DNA from: Lentzea sp033794685
Lineage (GTDB): Bacteria > Actinomycetota > Actinomycetes > Mycobacteriales > Pseudonocardiaceae
DNA length: 64,000 nucleotides
Direction: 5' to 3' (one strand)
Assembly: GCA_033794685.1 (NCBI GenBank)
Contig: JARAYZ010000007.1
The notes beneath the pieces are model-generated. The model was not told where the DNA came from and ran no database searches. It was given only the letters and a program-made list of their open reading frames with translations. Below, piece by piece: positions 8,779 through 16,273 of the stretch. How positions within the stretch are numbered: the stretch's first letter is position 1; the number at the start of each line of letters is the position of its first letter. The translations under genes were made by a program, and so were the position numbers.

Positions 8779-8918
8779 ATGAACGCCCAGCTCTACACCG
8801 CACAGCAGCGCATCGTCCGCGCCGTCGCCAATCATGCACAGACCGCGTGGCGTACTTCACCGCTGACGAACTGCCTCTGCTGCGGCCACCCCTTCCGGTG
8901 CCGCGCGGGGTGTTCTGA
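8779..8918 (+). pseudogene. Fragment paralogous to the 3' end of 11347-11640
   Basis: One frame starts MNAQLYTAQQRIVRAVANHA. After a one-base shift the sequence continues YFTADELPLLRPPLPVPRG to the TGA at 8916. The second part matches the end of the gene at 11347-11640 (YFTPDELALLRPPIPVPHV). It is the convergent partner of the membrane gene in the first copy of a duplicated module. Confidence 0.4.
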
Positions 8919-9118
8919 ATCTGGACGTAGCCGCCGTGTCGGCCCAGGTGCTCACGCCGGCCGCCACGACCACCCAGCCCACGCCGACGCCCACGGGCCA
9001 GAGCACCGCCTCGGTCACCGCGATCAGCACGTTGATCACCCCGGCCGCCAGCAGCGCGCCCACCGCCAAGACGAGCACGGTCCGCGCCCAGGCACCCGAA
9101 CACGACCCCTTCCTCCAT
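8857..9118 (-). pseudogene. Two-TM membrane protein, copy 1 (frameshifted near the start)
   Basis: The minus strand encodes ARTVLVLAVGALLAAGVINV followed by LIAVTEAVLWPVGVG and a second hydrophobic helix, nearly identical to the gene at 11567-11827. Aligned from their ATGs (9118 here, 11827 there), this copy has one extra base before the first helix. The conserved start is therefore out of frame with the membrane domain. An alternative ATG at 9174 is in frame but adds an unrelated N-terminus. Probably inactive. Confidence 0.5.
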
Positions 9119-9152
9119 CCCGTGCCCCTTCCACTACTCGCCGGTATAGGGG

Positions 9153-9204
9153 TGTATCGCCTGGTGAGCGGCACGGGTTACGTAAAGGACCTTGCCCATG
9201 GCAG
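9153..9204. repeat. 52-bp conserved divergent promoter element, copy 1
   Basis: This 52-bp stretch matches 11860-11911 at 45 positions without gaps. It contains the palindrome TTACGTAA at 9178-9185 and an AAAGGAC ribosome-site-like sequence just before ATGGC on the plus strand. In both copies it sits between the membrane gene (minus) and a plus-strand gene, so it probably combines a divergent promoter, an operator and a translation start. Confidence 0.5.
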
Positions 9205-9410
9205 GACCTGAACAGCTGCAGATCCATTCGGCGCTGATGACCGGGCTGAGGTGCGATGCGGAACTGCGCGGTACCCTCGCCGTGACCAGGGCTCCCGTTT
9301 CACCAAACGGGAAGCCGCGTAGGGCGGAACGCCAAAGACGTCCCAGCTCGGCACCACGCCCTGAGAAGTGGCTCACCACCCACTCCAGCTCCACCCGCTT
9401 CGCCGAGTAG
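9198..9410 (+). CDS. Hypothetical 70-aa protein (weak)
   Basis: The ATG follows AAAGGA by 8 bases inside the conserved element. The first 30 residues (AGPEQLQIHSALMTGLRCDA and on) have coding-like codon use, which then becomes basic and low in quality. It is the positional equivalent of the broken gene at 11904-12329 but not similar beyond the start. Possibly truncated. Confidence 0.3.
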   Translation: MAGPEQLQIHSALMTGLRCDAELRGTLAVTRAPVSPNGKPRRAERQRRPSSAPRPEKWLTTHSSSTRFAE

Positions 9411-9516
9411 AAGCGGCTACGCAGCCTTACCACCTGCACAAGACCAAGACCAAGACCCGAATATGACACGTCACCGCTGGCCACTCGGGGCCGGCGCAGG
9501 TGGAGTGTGCGTTCGG

Positions 9517-9894
9517 ATGCCTTGGTGGACGACGGCCCTTGGCGGCCTGATTGGTGGGCGCGGGTTCCTGACCCGGACGGTCGACTGGTGGGACAACGCC
9601 GGTCGACGGAGGTTTCTGCGCGAGGTTGTGAAAACTCACGGCCCCGAAGGCGCTCTCACTGTCGCGCGGGCAATCGCGATTGCGGAAGGACGCGCTGACG
9701 TCGGCGAGCCTGGTCGTCCTTCCCCTACAGATCCGCCGATCCAGGCGACCGCCGCTCGCGAACAGCCGAAAGCGATCGCGCCTGTGGACCCTGCACCTCC
9801 CGACGTCTCCGCCGAGCTGACACCTCCGTACAACTCCGCCGAGCCGCCGCTACAACCCGTTCCGCCTTCAGATGCATCCGCACCGCTGAGTTAG
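9517..9894 (+). CDS. Hypothetical protein with a proline-rich tail
   Basis: This 125-residue protein begins MPWWTTALGGLIGGRGFLTR; an upstream ATG at 9463 is possible. Residues 1-60 form a compact basic/hydrophobic domain (RTVDWWDNAGRRRFLREVVK, then GPEGALTVARAIAIAEGRAD) that looks helical. The C-terminal half is Pro/Ala-rich and disordered (DPPIQATAAREQ, PAPPDVSAELTPP). No family is recognised and no operon partner is visible. Codon bias supports it as real. Confidence 0.5.
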   Translation: MPWWTTALGGLIGGRGFLTRTVDWWDNAGRRRFLREVVKTHGPEGALTVARAIAIAEGRADVGEPGRPSPTDPPIQATAAREQPKAIAPVDPAPPDVSAELTPPYNSAEPPLQPVPPSDASAPLS

Positions 9895-10038
9895 TTGGCT
9901 CGCGCTGGCTAGGCAGAAGAAGCGCTCAAGAGCCGCCAAGGGCGATGCCGCCATCCGAAGGAGTAGCGGATCTAGCTGCCACCATTACAGAAAACGCCAT
10001 CGGCTGAGATGGCGCTGCAGCAGCTTCATGATCACGAA

Positions 10039-10325
10039 CTATGTGGACTCCACACTGAACGGCAGCCGCTGTGCCTCATCAGGCGTAGCCACGATTTCGT
10101 CAACCATCGTCAGGAGCTTCAGCAGCTCGATCGCGCACGTCTTGTCATCGCGCCGCACGAGCATCGTCACCAGACTCAACTGTGCCGTAATGCCAGTTAC
10201 GTCCGTACGGCCGTGGAGTTGATGGCTAAGCTCGACGATCTCCCGGTATACGTCAACGACGTGCAGTCCTCGCTCACCTCGGTGACCAGCGAGGCCAAAT
10301 CGAGTCGGCACGCAAGCTGATCAGC
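10039..10325 (-). pseudogene. Helical hypothetical protein, frameshifted
   Basis: The downstream frame (VYREIVELSHQLHG, then SLVTMLVRRDDKT and LLKLLTMVDEIVATPDEAQR) is strongly coding and helical. Its natural N-terminus (ADQLACRLDLASLVTEVSED) lies in the adjacent frame. A single shift near 10268 would join them. The function is unknown. Confidence 0.4.
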
Positions 10326-10339
10326 GTTCTCCCGCTGTC

Positions 10340-10760
10340 CGACGCAACGTGCAAGATCGCCACGGACATGATGATCAGTGCCGGATATCACGCGATGCCG
10401 CGCCGGTACGCGCTCGGCTGGACAAAGACGATTTCGTTGACACGCAGGGACGTCAGCTCACGCCGTGGGAGTCCGTGGCTGGCGTGCTGTGGGCGTCTCC
10501 GAAGCCACCCAAGGAAGACGGCGTGGCGGTGGGCCAGTTTCCCGGGGCAAACCTATCGAACTTCCAGGGTCTACAAGGAACTCGTTGTGCACGACCTCGG
10601 CGTCGTCTTGATGGACGGTGAGGCCGAGGTGACTGACAAGGCCACTGCCGACGGGCTGCGCGGACTGCCCGCCGAATACGGCGTGCGCACGGGCGGCGGC
10701 CGAGCCGGCCAAGGAACAGCCCCCGGCCTGACCACGAAAGGGATGGTGGCCCCGGAGAGC
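10340..10760 (+). pseudogene. Decayed hypothetical gene with frame changes
   Basis: Two segments with good codon bias lie in different frames: RLDKDDFVDTQGRQLTPWES and what follows to about 10540, then VYKELVVHDLGVVLMDGEAE onward. They are separated by a shift around 10535-10560. No domain is recognised. The stretch to 10998 has no further supportable gene. Confidence 0.3.
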
Positions 10761-11010
10761 AGTCTCCAGGACCACCGGGCACGCCGAAATGGCGGCTGGC
10801 ATTGGGGCGTCAATCCGGTACGCCGCTCAGGCGAATTCTCGCCGTGCTGGGACGGGCGCCACGCCATATCCGCCCCGTGGCCGTCATGCTGCTCGCGCTC
10901 GCCATGCGCCTACGGGAGGCGAACAACCTTAAACGAGCCATTAACCGGCTGTTAGCCCGATCGGGTGACGCGATTCGGACAAAAGTGATCATTGAGGGAT
11001 GCTCAGGGGT

Positions 11011-11286
11011 GTGGAGCGCGACCAAGCCTGTGACCTGTGCGATGACACGGGCACGATGACCTGGCAGCAGCCGGTGCCCGGTCCGGGTGGCGCGCTGTCC
11101 TTGACCGAGATGAGGCACCCGTGTGTGAACGGCTGCGCGGGTTGGTTCAAGCTTCCTGCCGCCGAACGCGGCACCGTCGTTGATGCCGGCGCGGCCGAGG
11201 TGACCGAGGCGGGCAACGTCGCCGCCGCCAACCTGGACCACCGCACCGACTGGTCCCGCCCCGCGCCCCCCGATCTGACCGGCTGA
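11011..11286 (+). CDS. Small CxxC zinc-ribbon-like hypothetical protein
   Basis: The 91-residue product has DQACDLCDDTG near the start and RHPCVNGCAGWF in the middle, that is CxxC and CxxxC pairs about 30 residues apart, as in small zinc ribbons. The GTG at 11011 and an ATG at 10999 are both possible starts. The C-terminal half is acidic and Ala-rich. Small Cys-pair proteins of this kind are common in actinomycete integrative elements, but I cannot name a family. Confidence 0.5.
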   Translation: MERDQACDLCDDTGTMTWQQPVPGPGGALSLTEMRHPCVNGCAGWFKLPAAERGTVVDAGAAEVTEAGNVAAANLDHRTDWSRPAPPDLTG

Positions 11287-11346
11287 TCGTCTCTGCGGGT
11301 GGTGGTCGCGTCACCACACCCGCACCAGCTCCGCTGGCCACCGCCG

Positions 11347-11640
11347 ATGACGTACAAGCCCGCACGGAGCAGAAGCCGAACGCGCCCGCGTCACGGTGCT
11401 GTGCGCGGACGCCTCCTCGATGGTCGACCCACCGCCTGCCACGGCGGTACGGAGTGGTTCAGCGCCGCCGCCCTGCGTGCGCTGGCCACTCCACCGGAGG
11501 GCCTGAGGGAGGAGGCGATCGGCGGGCACGCCCGCACGCTGGCCCACGACAGCAGCGGCTTGTACTTCACACCCGATGAGCTGGCACTTCTGCGGCCACC
11601 GATACCGGTACCGCACGTGGCCTTCTCGACCTGGATGTAG
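11347..11640 (+). CDS. Hypothetical protein, convergent partner of the membrane gene
   Basis: A 97-residue frame whose second half (WFSAAALRALATPPEGLREE, then YFTPDELALLRPPIPVPHV) is preserved in the fragment at 8779-8918. The N-terminal third is Arg-rich and less certain. Its 3' end overlaps the 3' end of the convergent membrane gene by about 70 bp, an arrangement conserved in both copies of the module. Confidence 0.4.
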   Translation: MTYKPARSRSRTRPRHGAVRGRLLDGRPTACHGGTEWFSAAALRALATPPEGLREEAIGGHARTLAHDSSGLYFTPDELALLRPPIPVPHVAFSTWM

Positions 11641-11827
11641 CCGCCGCGTCAGCCCAGATGGTCACGCCGGCCGCGACGCCCACCCAGCCCACGCCGACGA
11701 ACACCGGCCACAGCACCGACTCGGTCACCGCGATCAGCACGTTGACCACCCCGACCGCCAGCAGCACCCCCACCGCCAGCACCAGCACGGTCCGCGCCCC
11801 AGCGCCCGACACGTCCCCTTCCCCCAT
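11567..11827 (-). CDS. Two-TM membrane protein, copy 2 (intact)
   Basis: An 86-residue protein starting at the ATG at 11827 (MGEGDVSGAGARTVLVLAVG). Two hydrophobic helices follow (VLVLAVGVLLAVGVVNVLIA and LWPVFVGVGWVGVAAGVTIW), then a short basic tail. It matches the frameshifted copy at 8857-9118. Its layout resembles Spd-type spread proteins of actinomycete conjugative elements, but this is only a contextual guess. It is transcribed from the conserved element at 11860-11911. Confidence 0.55.
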   Translation of the reverse strand: MGEGDVSGAGARTVLVLAVGVLLAVGVVNVLIAVTESVLWPVFVGVGWVGVAAGVTIWADAAATSRSRRPRAVPVSVAAEVPAHRV

Positions 11828-11859
11828 CACACACCTCATCCCTACCTGCCAGTAGGTGA

Positions 11860-11911
11860 TGTATCGCCTGGTAGGCGGTACTGGTTACGTAAAGGACGTA
11901 GCCCATCGCAG
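11860..11911. repeat. 52-bp conserved divergent promoter element, copy 2
   Basis: Second copy of the element at 9153-9204 (45 of 52 positions identical). The TTACGTAA palindrome is at 11885-11892 and AAAGGAC is retained. The plus-strand start codon of copy 1 (ATGGC) reads ATCGC here, which would abolish that start. Confidence 0.5.
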
Positions 11912-12329
11912 CTTCCGCACCTCGTGACCCTCGTCGATCCCTGGAAGTCGAAGACCAGTACGGCAACCCCAGCCCCGCACCCGACTACGGCCCCGCCGCA
12001 CCCCGCCGGGACGTTCGCGGTTACGTGCAGCCGCACACCAGCACCGAACCCGTCGAGACCGGCCGTCAGCCGAAGATCACACGCCGGCGACTGTTCACCT
12101 ATGCGCCGGTCGGCCCGCAACAGCCATCGAGATCTACCACCGCCGGCTCTACGTGCCCCGCGTCGAAGTCTCCGAGACCGCCGATGCCGTGGACCAGAAC
12201 CCAAGAGGCAAAATGGGGCCTCACGTTCGCCGCGCTCTCCCCTGCCTCCGGAAGACCCTCGCGTTCTGGCTGACCGACGATCCCGCCGTCCTGTTCGCGA
12301 CCCCACGACCACGGCGACCAACACGCTGA
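11904..12329 (+). pseudogene. Hypothetical gene with lost start codon and frameshift
   Basis: The frame following the element reads AASAPRDPRRSLEVEDQYGN, then APRRDVRGYVQPH and KITRRRLFTYAPVG, with good codon bias. The sequence continues in another frame as AIEIYHRRLYVPRVEVSET and KTLAFWLTDDPAVLF up to the TGA at 12327. The first codon is ATC where its counterpart has ATG. Two independent lesions indicate a dead gene. The product class is unknown. Confidence 0.4.
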
Positions 12330-12483
12330 ACTGATCAGTCACCTGAGCTCAGTACGTTCGCCGGGCGGGTAGGTCAAGTTCAGCCTCCGCCATCACCACC
12401 AGCGGCTCCCACACGAACAGGTGAATAATCGCCTCGTCTCTGGCCTTTGTCTGCACCTGGAAACGAGCAGATGAACCGCGCGG

Positions 12484-12900
12484 CTATTCCGGTGGCAACA
12501 GGCGTTCGACGGCGATTGCCAGGCGCTGGATGACCGCGGCGCGGTCCTGACCGGTAGCCCCGGCCACCATGTCGATCAGGATGCCGTCGAGCAGCAGATG
12601 CACACCGGCTTGGCGGCTGCGCGCCTCGGTGTCCCAGGCCAGCATGTCGTCCAGGACCTGCCGGTCCGCCGCCGGCAACGGGGTGCGGATCGTCAGGCGC
12701 AAGGTTTCCGGCTGGTTGACCTGCGCTACCGCCTCCATCGCCTGCTTCGGGTCGATCCCAGGTTCGTGGGTGATCGTCAGCGCCCGCAGCCAGTCTTCCG
12801 CCATCGCCCGCGCGGACAACTGCGGCAGCCCAGGCCGTTGAACTTCCTGCTCGTTGCCCATGTCGTCGCCGCCGAGCCGGTTCCGTCGCCACCACCACAT
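12484..12900 (-). CDS. Hypothetical helical protein
   Basis: This 138-residue protein starts at the ATG at 12900 (MWWWRRNRLGGDDMGNEQEV) with GGTGAG upstream. The body is helical and acidic (ARAMAEDWLRALTITHEPG, MEAVAQVNQPETLRLTIRTP, VLDDMLAWDTEARSRQAG) and ends DRAAVIQRLAIAVERLLPPE. There is no membrane segment or metal motif, and no family is recognised. It is the last apparently intact gene before the insertion sequence. Confidence 0.55.
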   Translation of the reverse strand: MWWWRRNRLGGDDMGNEQEVQRPGLPQLSARAMAEDWLRALTITHEPGIDPKQAMEAVAQVNQPETLRLTIRTPLPAADRQVLDDMLAWDTEARSRQAGVHLLLDGILIDMVAGATGQDRAAVIQRLAIAVERLLPPE

Positions 12901-13373
12901 GGGGCTCACCGTAGGCCCGACATAGGAAGGTCCGGCGCGCCTGGGGGGGTGCGGGCCGGACCTTGTTCCGAGCATCGCACAACCTTGTCCAGGGTGCTAC
13001 ACCGGTCCGCAAGCACCCGCCATCGCCGAGCGAATCTCGCTTCGCGCTGGGACACTGCGCCAGCGAAAAGGTGCAGGTAGGAGTCGTGCGGGTGTCCGCG
13101 TCCGGCGGATAGTGCTGGCTGTGCCGCGGATCAGCGGTAGCCGGTGAGAAACTCCCGGCCGTCGACACAAGGCCTGACTCCTGTGCCGACGACACGACCG
13201 ACTCGTTTTCGGCAGCGCCGCCGAACCGCCAACCACCTCGCCGTGAGCTCGCTGCGGGACGCTGTGCCTGCCGAAAACCTCATCCATGCAGGTGACAGAG
13301 GGTCCACAGAGACCCATGCGCGGATGCAGTCGTGATCATGCCGCTGCGGATGAGCACGGCATGATGACCAGCC
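12901..13373. other. 473-bp gene-free stretch containing a hairpin before the transposase
   Basis: No frame here has convincing coding bias. Just before the transposase start is a 9-bp perfect inverted repeat, ATCATGCCG (13335-13343) and CGGCATGAT (13357-13365), with a 13-base loop. It may restrict transposase translation or mark the left end of the insertion sequence. Confidence 0.4.
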
Positions 13374-14490
13374 ATGCTGCCTCGACTGGCCTACCTCAGC
13401 GTGACCAACGCGTTCGCCCTACTGCGCCTGCTACCCATAAGCGACCAGGACAAGGACATGGAGATCCTCGTGCTACGGCACCAGATCACCGTCCTGGAAC
13501 GCCAACTGGGCAAAACTCAACTTCGGTTCTCCCCCGCCGATCGAGCGTTCCTCGCGGCGTTGCTGCACCGGCTCCCGGCGAAAGTGCTTCGTCAGTTCAA
13601 GTTGCCGGTACGCCCGGAAACGGTGCTGCGCTGGCATCGAAACCTGCTCGCCCGCAGCCACGCGGCCAGATCTCGCCCCAAACGCCCCGGCCGTCCACCG
13701 ACCGTGCGCTCGATCCGGCTCCTGGTATTGCGTCTGGCACGGGAGAACTCCACCTGGGGCTACCGCCGTATCCACGGCGAACTGCTCGTACTCGGCATCA
13801 AGATCGCCGCATCCACGGTGTGGCAGATCCTCAAGGACGCTGGCATCGACCCGGCACCCGATCGCACCTCCACCACCTGGGCAGACTTTCTCCATTCCCA
13901 GGCCGAAGCCCTGCTGGCCTGTGACTTCTTCGAAGTCGCGACCTTGAGCGGCACCCGCCTGTACGTGCTCGCGGTCATCGAACACAGCAGTCGCCGGATA
14001 CGCGTTCTGGGCGCCACGGCGCACCCGACCGCAGCGTGGGTCGCCCAGGCAGCGAAGAACCTCGTGATGGACCTCGAAGACGCGGGCAGCTCCGCACGGT
14101 TCCTGATCCGAGACCGCGATGGGAAATTCCCTGCCCTATTCGATGCCATCTTCGTCGATGCGGATATCCAGGTTGTCCTCAGCGGAGTCCGCATTCCGCG
14201 GATGAACGCGATCATGGAACGCTGGATCCAGAGCTGCCGCCGCGAACTCCTCGACCGCACCCTCGTCTGGAACCAACAGCATCTGCTCCACGCCCTGCGG
14301 GAGTACGAACAGTTCCACAACACGCATCGACCCCACCAGGGCATCGCTAACGCCCGACCCCTACACGCGCTCCCACATCCGACCACCGATCAGACAGCAG
14401 TCACCCAGCTCGACATCCGCCGACACCAGCGACTGGGCGGCATCCTCAACGAGTACCACCATGCTGCTTGACCTGCACGGACGGCATTTT
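13335..14490 (+). mobile_element. Insertion sequence carrying an integrase-core transposase
   Basis: An approximate element around the single-ORF transposase. Exact termini are not determined: I could not find convincing matching terminal inverted repeats by eye. The right boundary must lie within about 20 bp of the transposase stop, because recognisable permease coding begins by about 14483. Confidence 0.5.
13374..14471 (+). CDS. DDE integrase-core transposase
   Basis: The 365-residue protein looks intact. The N-terminal part (MEILVLRHQITVLERQLGK) is a helical DNA-binding region typical of single-ORF actinobacterial integrase-core (rve) transposases. A short region (GYRRIHGELLVLGIKIAAST) resembles the IS3 HTH_21 segment. 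The catalytic core shows the first Asp in ACDFFEVATLSG, the second in FLIRDRDGKF and the Glu in RMNAIMERW. The C-terminus (EQFHNTHRPHQGIANARPL) is the usual core end. The family is IS3/IS481-like; assignment to one is uncertain. It ends at the very junction with a truncated permease, indicating that insertion or deletion occurred there. Confidence 0.88.
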   Translation: MLPRLAYLSVTNAFALLRLLPISDQDKDMEILVLRHQITVLERQLGKTQLRFSPADRAFLAALLHRLPAKVLRQFKLPVRPETVLRWHRNLLARSHAARSRPKRPGRPPTVRSIRLLVLRLARENSTWGYRRIHGELLVLGIKIAASTVWQILKDAGIDPAPDRTSTTWADFLHSQAEALLACDFFEVATLSGTRLYVLAVIEHSSRRIRVLGATAHPTAAWVAQAAKNLVMDLEDAGSSARFLIRDRDGKFPALFDAIFVDADIQVVLSGVRIPRMNAIMERWIQSCRRELLDRTLVWNQQHLLHALREYEQFHNTHRPHQGIANARPLHALPHPTTDQTAVTQLDIRRHQRLGGILNEYHHAA

Positions 14491-15139
14491 CGGCAAGCAC
14501 AGGATCGAGCAGGGCGTACTGCTGTCGAGCATCTCGGTCACGCTCCAGGAGACCCTCGTCGGGTTCGTGATCGGCGCCGCGCTCGGCCTGGTCGTGGGGT
14601 TCGTGCTGGGTACCAGCCGCACTCTGAGCGACATCCTCAGCCCGATCCTGGCCGCGCTCTACGCGATTCCCCGGCTGGCCCTGATCCCGCTGTTCATGCT
14701 GTGGTTCGGTCTGGGCTTCGGCTCCAAGCTGGCCCTGGTGATCACCGTCGTGTTCTTCCTGGTCTTCTACAACACCCACAGCGGTGTGCGGGACGTGGAC
14801 CAGGAACTGGTCGGCGTGCTGAAGGTGATGAAGGCGAGCCGCTGGCAGGTCCACACCAAGGTCACCATCCCGTCCGCCATGACCTGGATCATCGCCGGCC
14901 TGCACGTGTCGGTGCCCTACGCGCTCGTGGCGGCGGTGACCGGTGAGATGGTCGCCTCCAACCGGGGCATGGGGTACCTGATCATCCGCGCGTCCGGGCA
15001 GTTCAACACCGCGGGTGTGTTCGGCGGCATCGCGGTGCTGATGGCGCTGGCCCTCGTGCTCACCGCCGTCGTGCACTGGCTGGAACGCAAGCTGCTGTCC
15101 TGGAAGTCGGAGAAGACGGCCGGCGGCACAGGCTGGTGA
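14468..15139 (+). pseudogene. SsuC/TauC-type ABC transporter permease, N-terminally truncated
   Basis: The frame is 223 residues against about 260-290 for the family. Recognisable sequence begins around residue 6 (DGIFGKHRIEQG), followed by LLSSISVTLQETLVGFVIGA, the start of the second transmembrane helix. The first helix and signal anchor are missing because the transposase unit abuts the gene. The EAA loop is present (DVDQELVGVLKVMKASRWQV, then KVTIPSAMTWIIAGLHV). No ATPase or substrate-binding gene survives next to it, so it is probably non-functional. Its stop overlaps the MFS start (GTGA), so it was the upstream member of an operon. Confidence 0.7.
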
Positions 15140-16263
15140 CCAGGGCCGAGCTGCGGGCGATGCTGGCCGCCAGCGCCCTGCTCGGCGGCGCGGTCCTCGT
15201 CCCGTTGCTGCTCGGCGCGCTCGCCGTGCCGATGCAGCGCGAGCTGGGGTACGGCGACCGGGATCTGGGCGCGGCGGCGGCACTGTTCTGGGCCGCCACC
15301 GCCGTCAGCGCTCCGCTGGCCGGGCGCCTGGCCGACCGGCTCGGCTGGCGGACGGCGACCCGCTGGGGCGGTCTCGCGGCGGCGACCTGCCTGCTCGCCA
15401 CGGCGGCGTGGACGGAGTCCTACGGGCAGCTGCTGGTGTGGCTCGCGCTCGGCGGGATCGTCTACGCCTTCGCGTCTCCCGCCTCGAACCTGGCGCTGGC
15501 TCACGAGGTGCGGCCCGCACGGCACGCGCTGGCGTTCGGGCTCAAGCAGTCGTCGTCCCCGGTGGCCTCGGTGCTCGCCGGGATCGCCGTCCCGCTGGTC
15601 GCGCTGACGGCGGGGTGGCGCTGGGTGTACGTCCTCGCGGCACTGCCCGTCCTGCTGGCGGCGGGCGCGGCGGGCAGGACGACCGGAACGGCGGTGCCCA
15701 CGGCGCCGGCGGGACGGGCGGGCGGTTCCCGGCGGATGGCCGCGCTGATGGCGGCGGCCAGCCTCGCGACGCTCGCGACCGGTGCGCTGACCACGTTCTC
15801 GGTCCGCACGCTCACCGAGTCGGGACTCTCCGCCGGCGCAGCGGGCCTGGTGCTCGCGCTGGCGGGCGGGTCGGCCGTGCTGGCACGGGTCGGCGCGGGC
15901 TGGCTGGTGGACGCGAGAGGGCTTCCGCCGTTGCGCGCGGCGGCGGTGCTGCTGCTCGCCGGAGTGGCGGGACTGGTGCTGCTGTCGGCAGGCAGTCCGG
16001 CCACCGGGATCGCGGGGGCGATGCTCAGCGCGGCGGGAGTGTGGGGCTGGCCCGCGTTGCTGCTGGTCGGCGTGGTCGCGCTGCGGCCGGCCGGTTCCGG
16101 CGCGGCGACGGGACTGATCCAGTTCGGCACCGGGGTGGGGGCGTCGGCCGGTCCGCTGCTGTTCGGCCTGCTGGTCGAGCAGAGCGGCTTCCGCGCCGCC
16201 TGGCTGGCCGTCGCGGTGGCCGCGACGGCGGGGGCGTTCGTGATGTGGCAGTCCGCTCGCTGA
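15136..16263 (+). CDS. MFS transporter
   Basis: This 375-residue, very hydrophobic protein has about 12 predicted membrane helices. The loop between helices 2 and 3 carries the MFS signature (GRLADRLGWRTATRWG). The protein is shorter than typical 400-450-residue members but complete at both ends. The GTG start overlaps the permease TGA by four bases, and 10 bp downstream the FAD oxidoreductase begins. The three genes were therefore one operon for uptake and oxidation of an unknown organic substrate. Substrate specificity cannot be read from the sequence. Confidence 0.85.
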   Translation: MTRAELRAMLAASALLGGAVLVPLLLGALAVPMQRELGYGDRDLGAAAALFWAATAVSAPLAGRLADRLGWRTATRWGGLAAATCLLATAAWTESYGQLLVWLALGGIVYAFASPASNLALAHEVRPARHALAFGLKQSSSPVASVLAGIAVPLVALTAGWRWVYVLAALPVLLAAGAAGRTTGTAVPTAPAGRAGGSRRMAALMAAASLATLATGALTTFSVRTLTESGLSAGAAGLVLALAGGSAVLARVGAGWLVDARGLPPLRAAAVLLLAGVAGLVLLSAGSPATGIAGAMLSAAGVWGWPALLLVGVVALRPAGSGAATGLIQFGTGVGASAGPLLFGLLVEQSGFRAAWLAVAVAATAGAFVMWQSAR

Positions 16264-16273
16264 GAGGAGCCTT

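Noticed and set aside
9134..9203. A short minus-strand ORF (MGKVLYVT...) conserved in both copies of the duplicated module, possible leader peptide
   Set aside because: It is the reverse complement of the conserved promoter and ribosome-site element. Amino-acid changes between copies outnumber silent ones, so conservation is explained by the DNA element.
13372..14467. Direct repeat CCATGCTGC at both ends of the transposase ORF as a target-site duplication
   Set aside because: The repeats coincide with the start and end of the coding sequence itself, so they lie inside the element. Probably chance.
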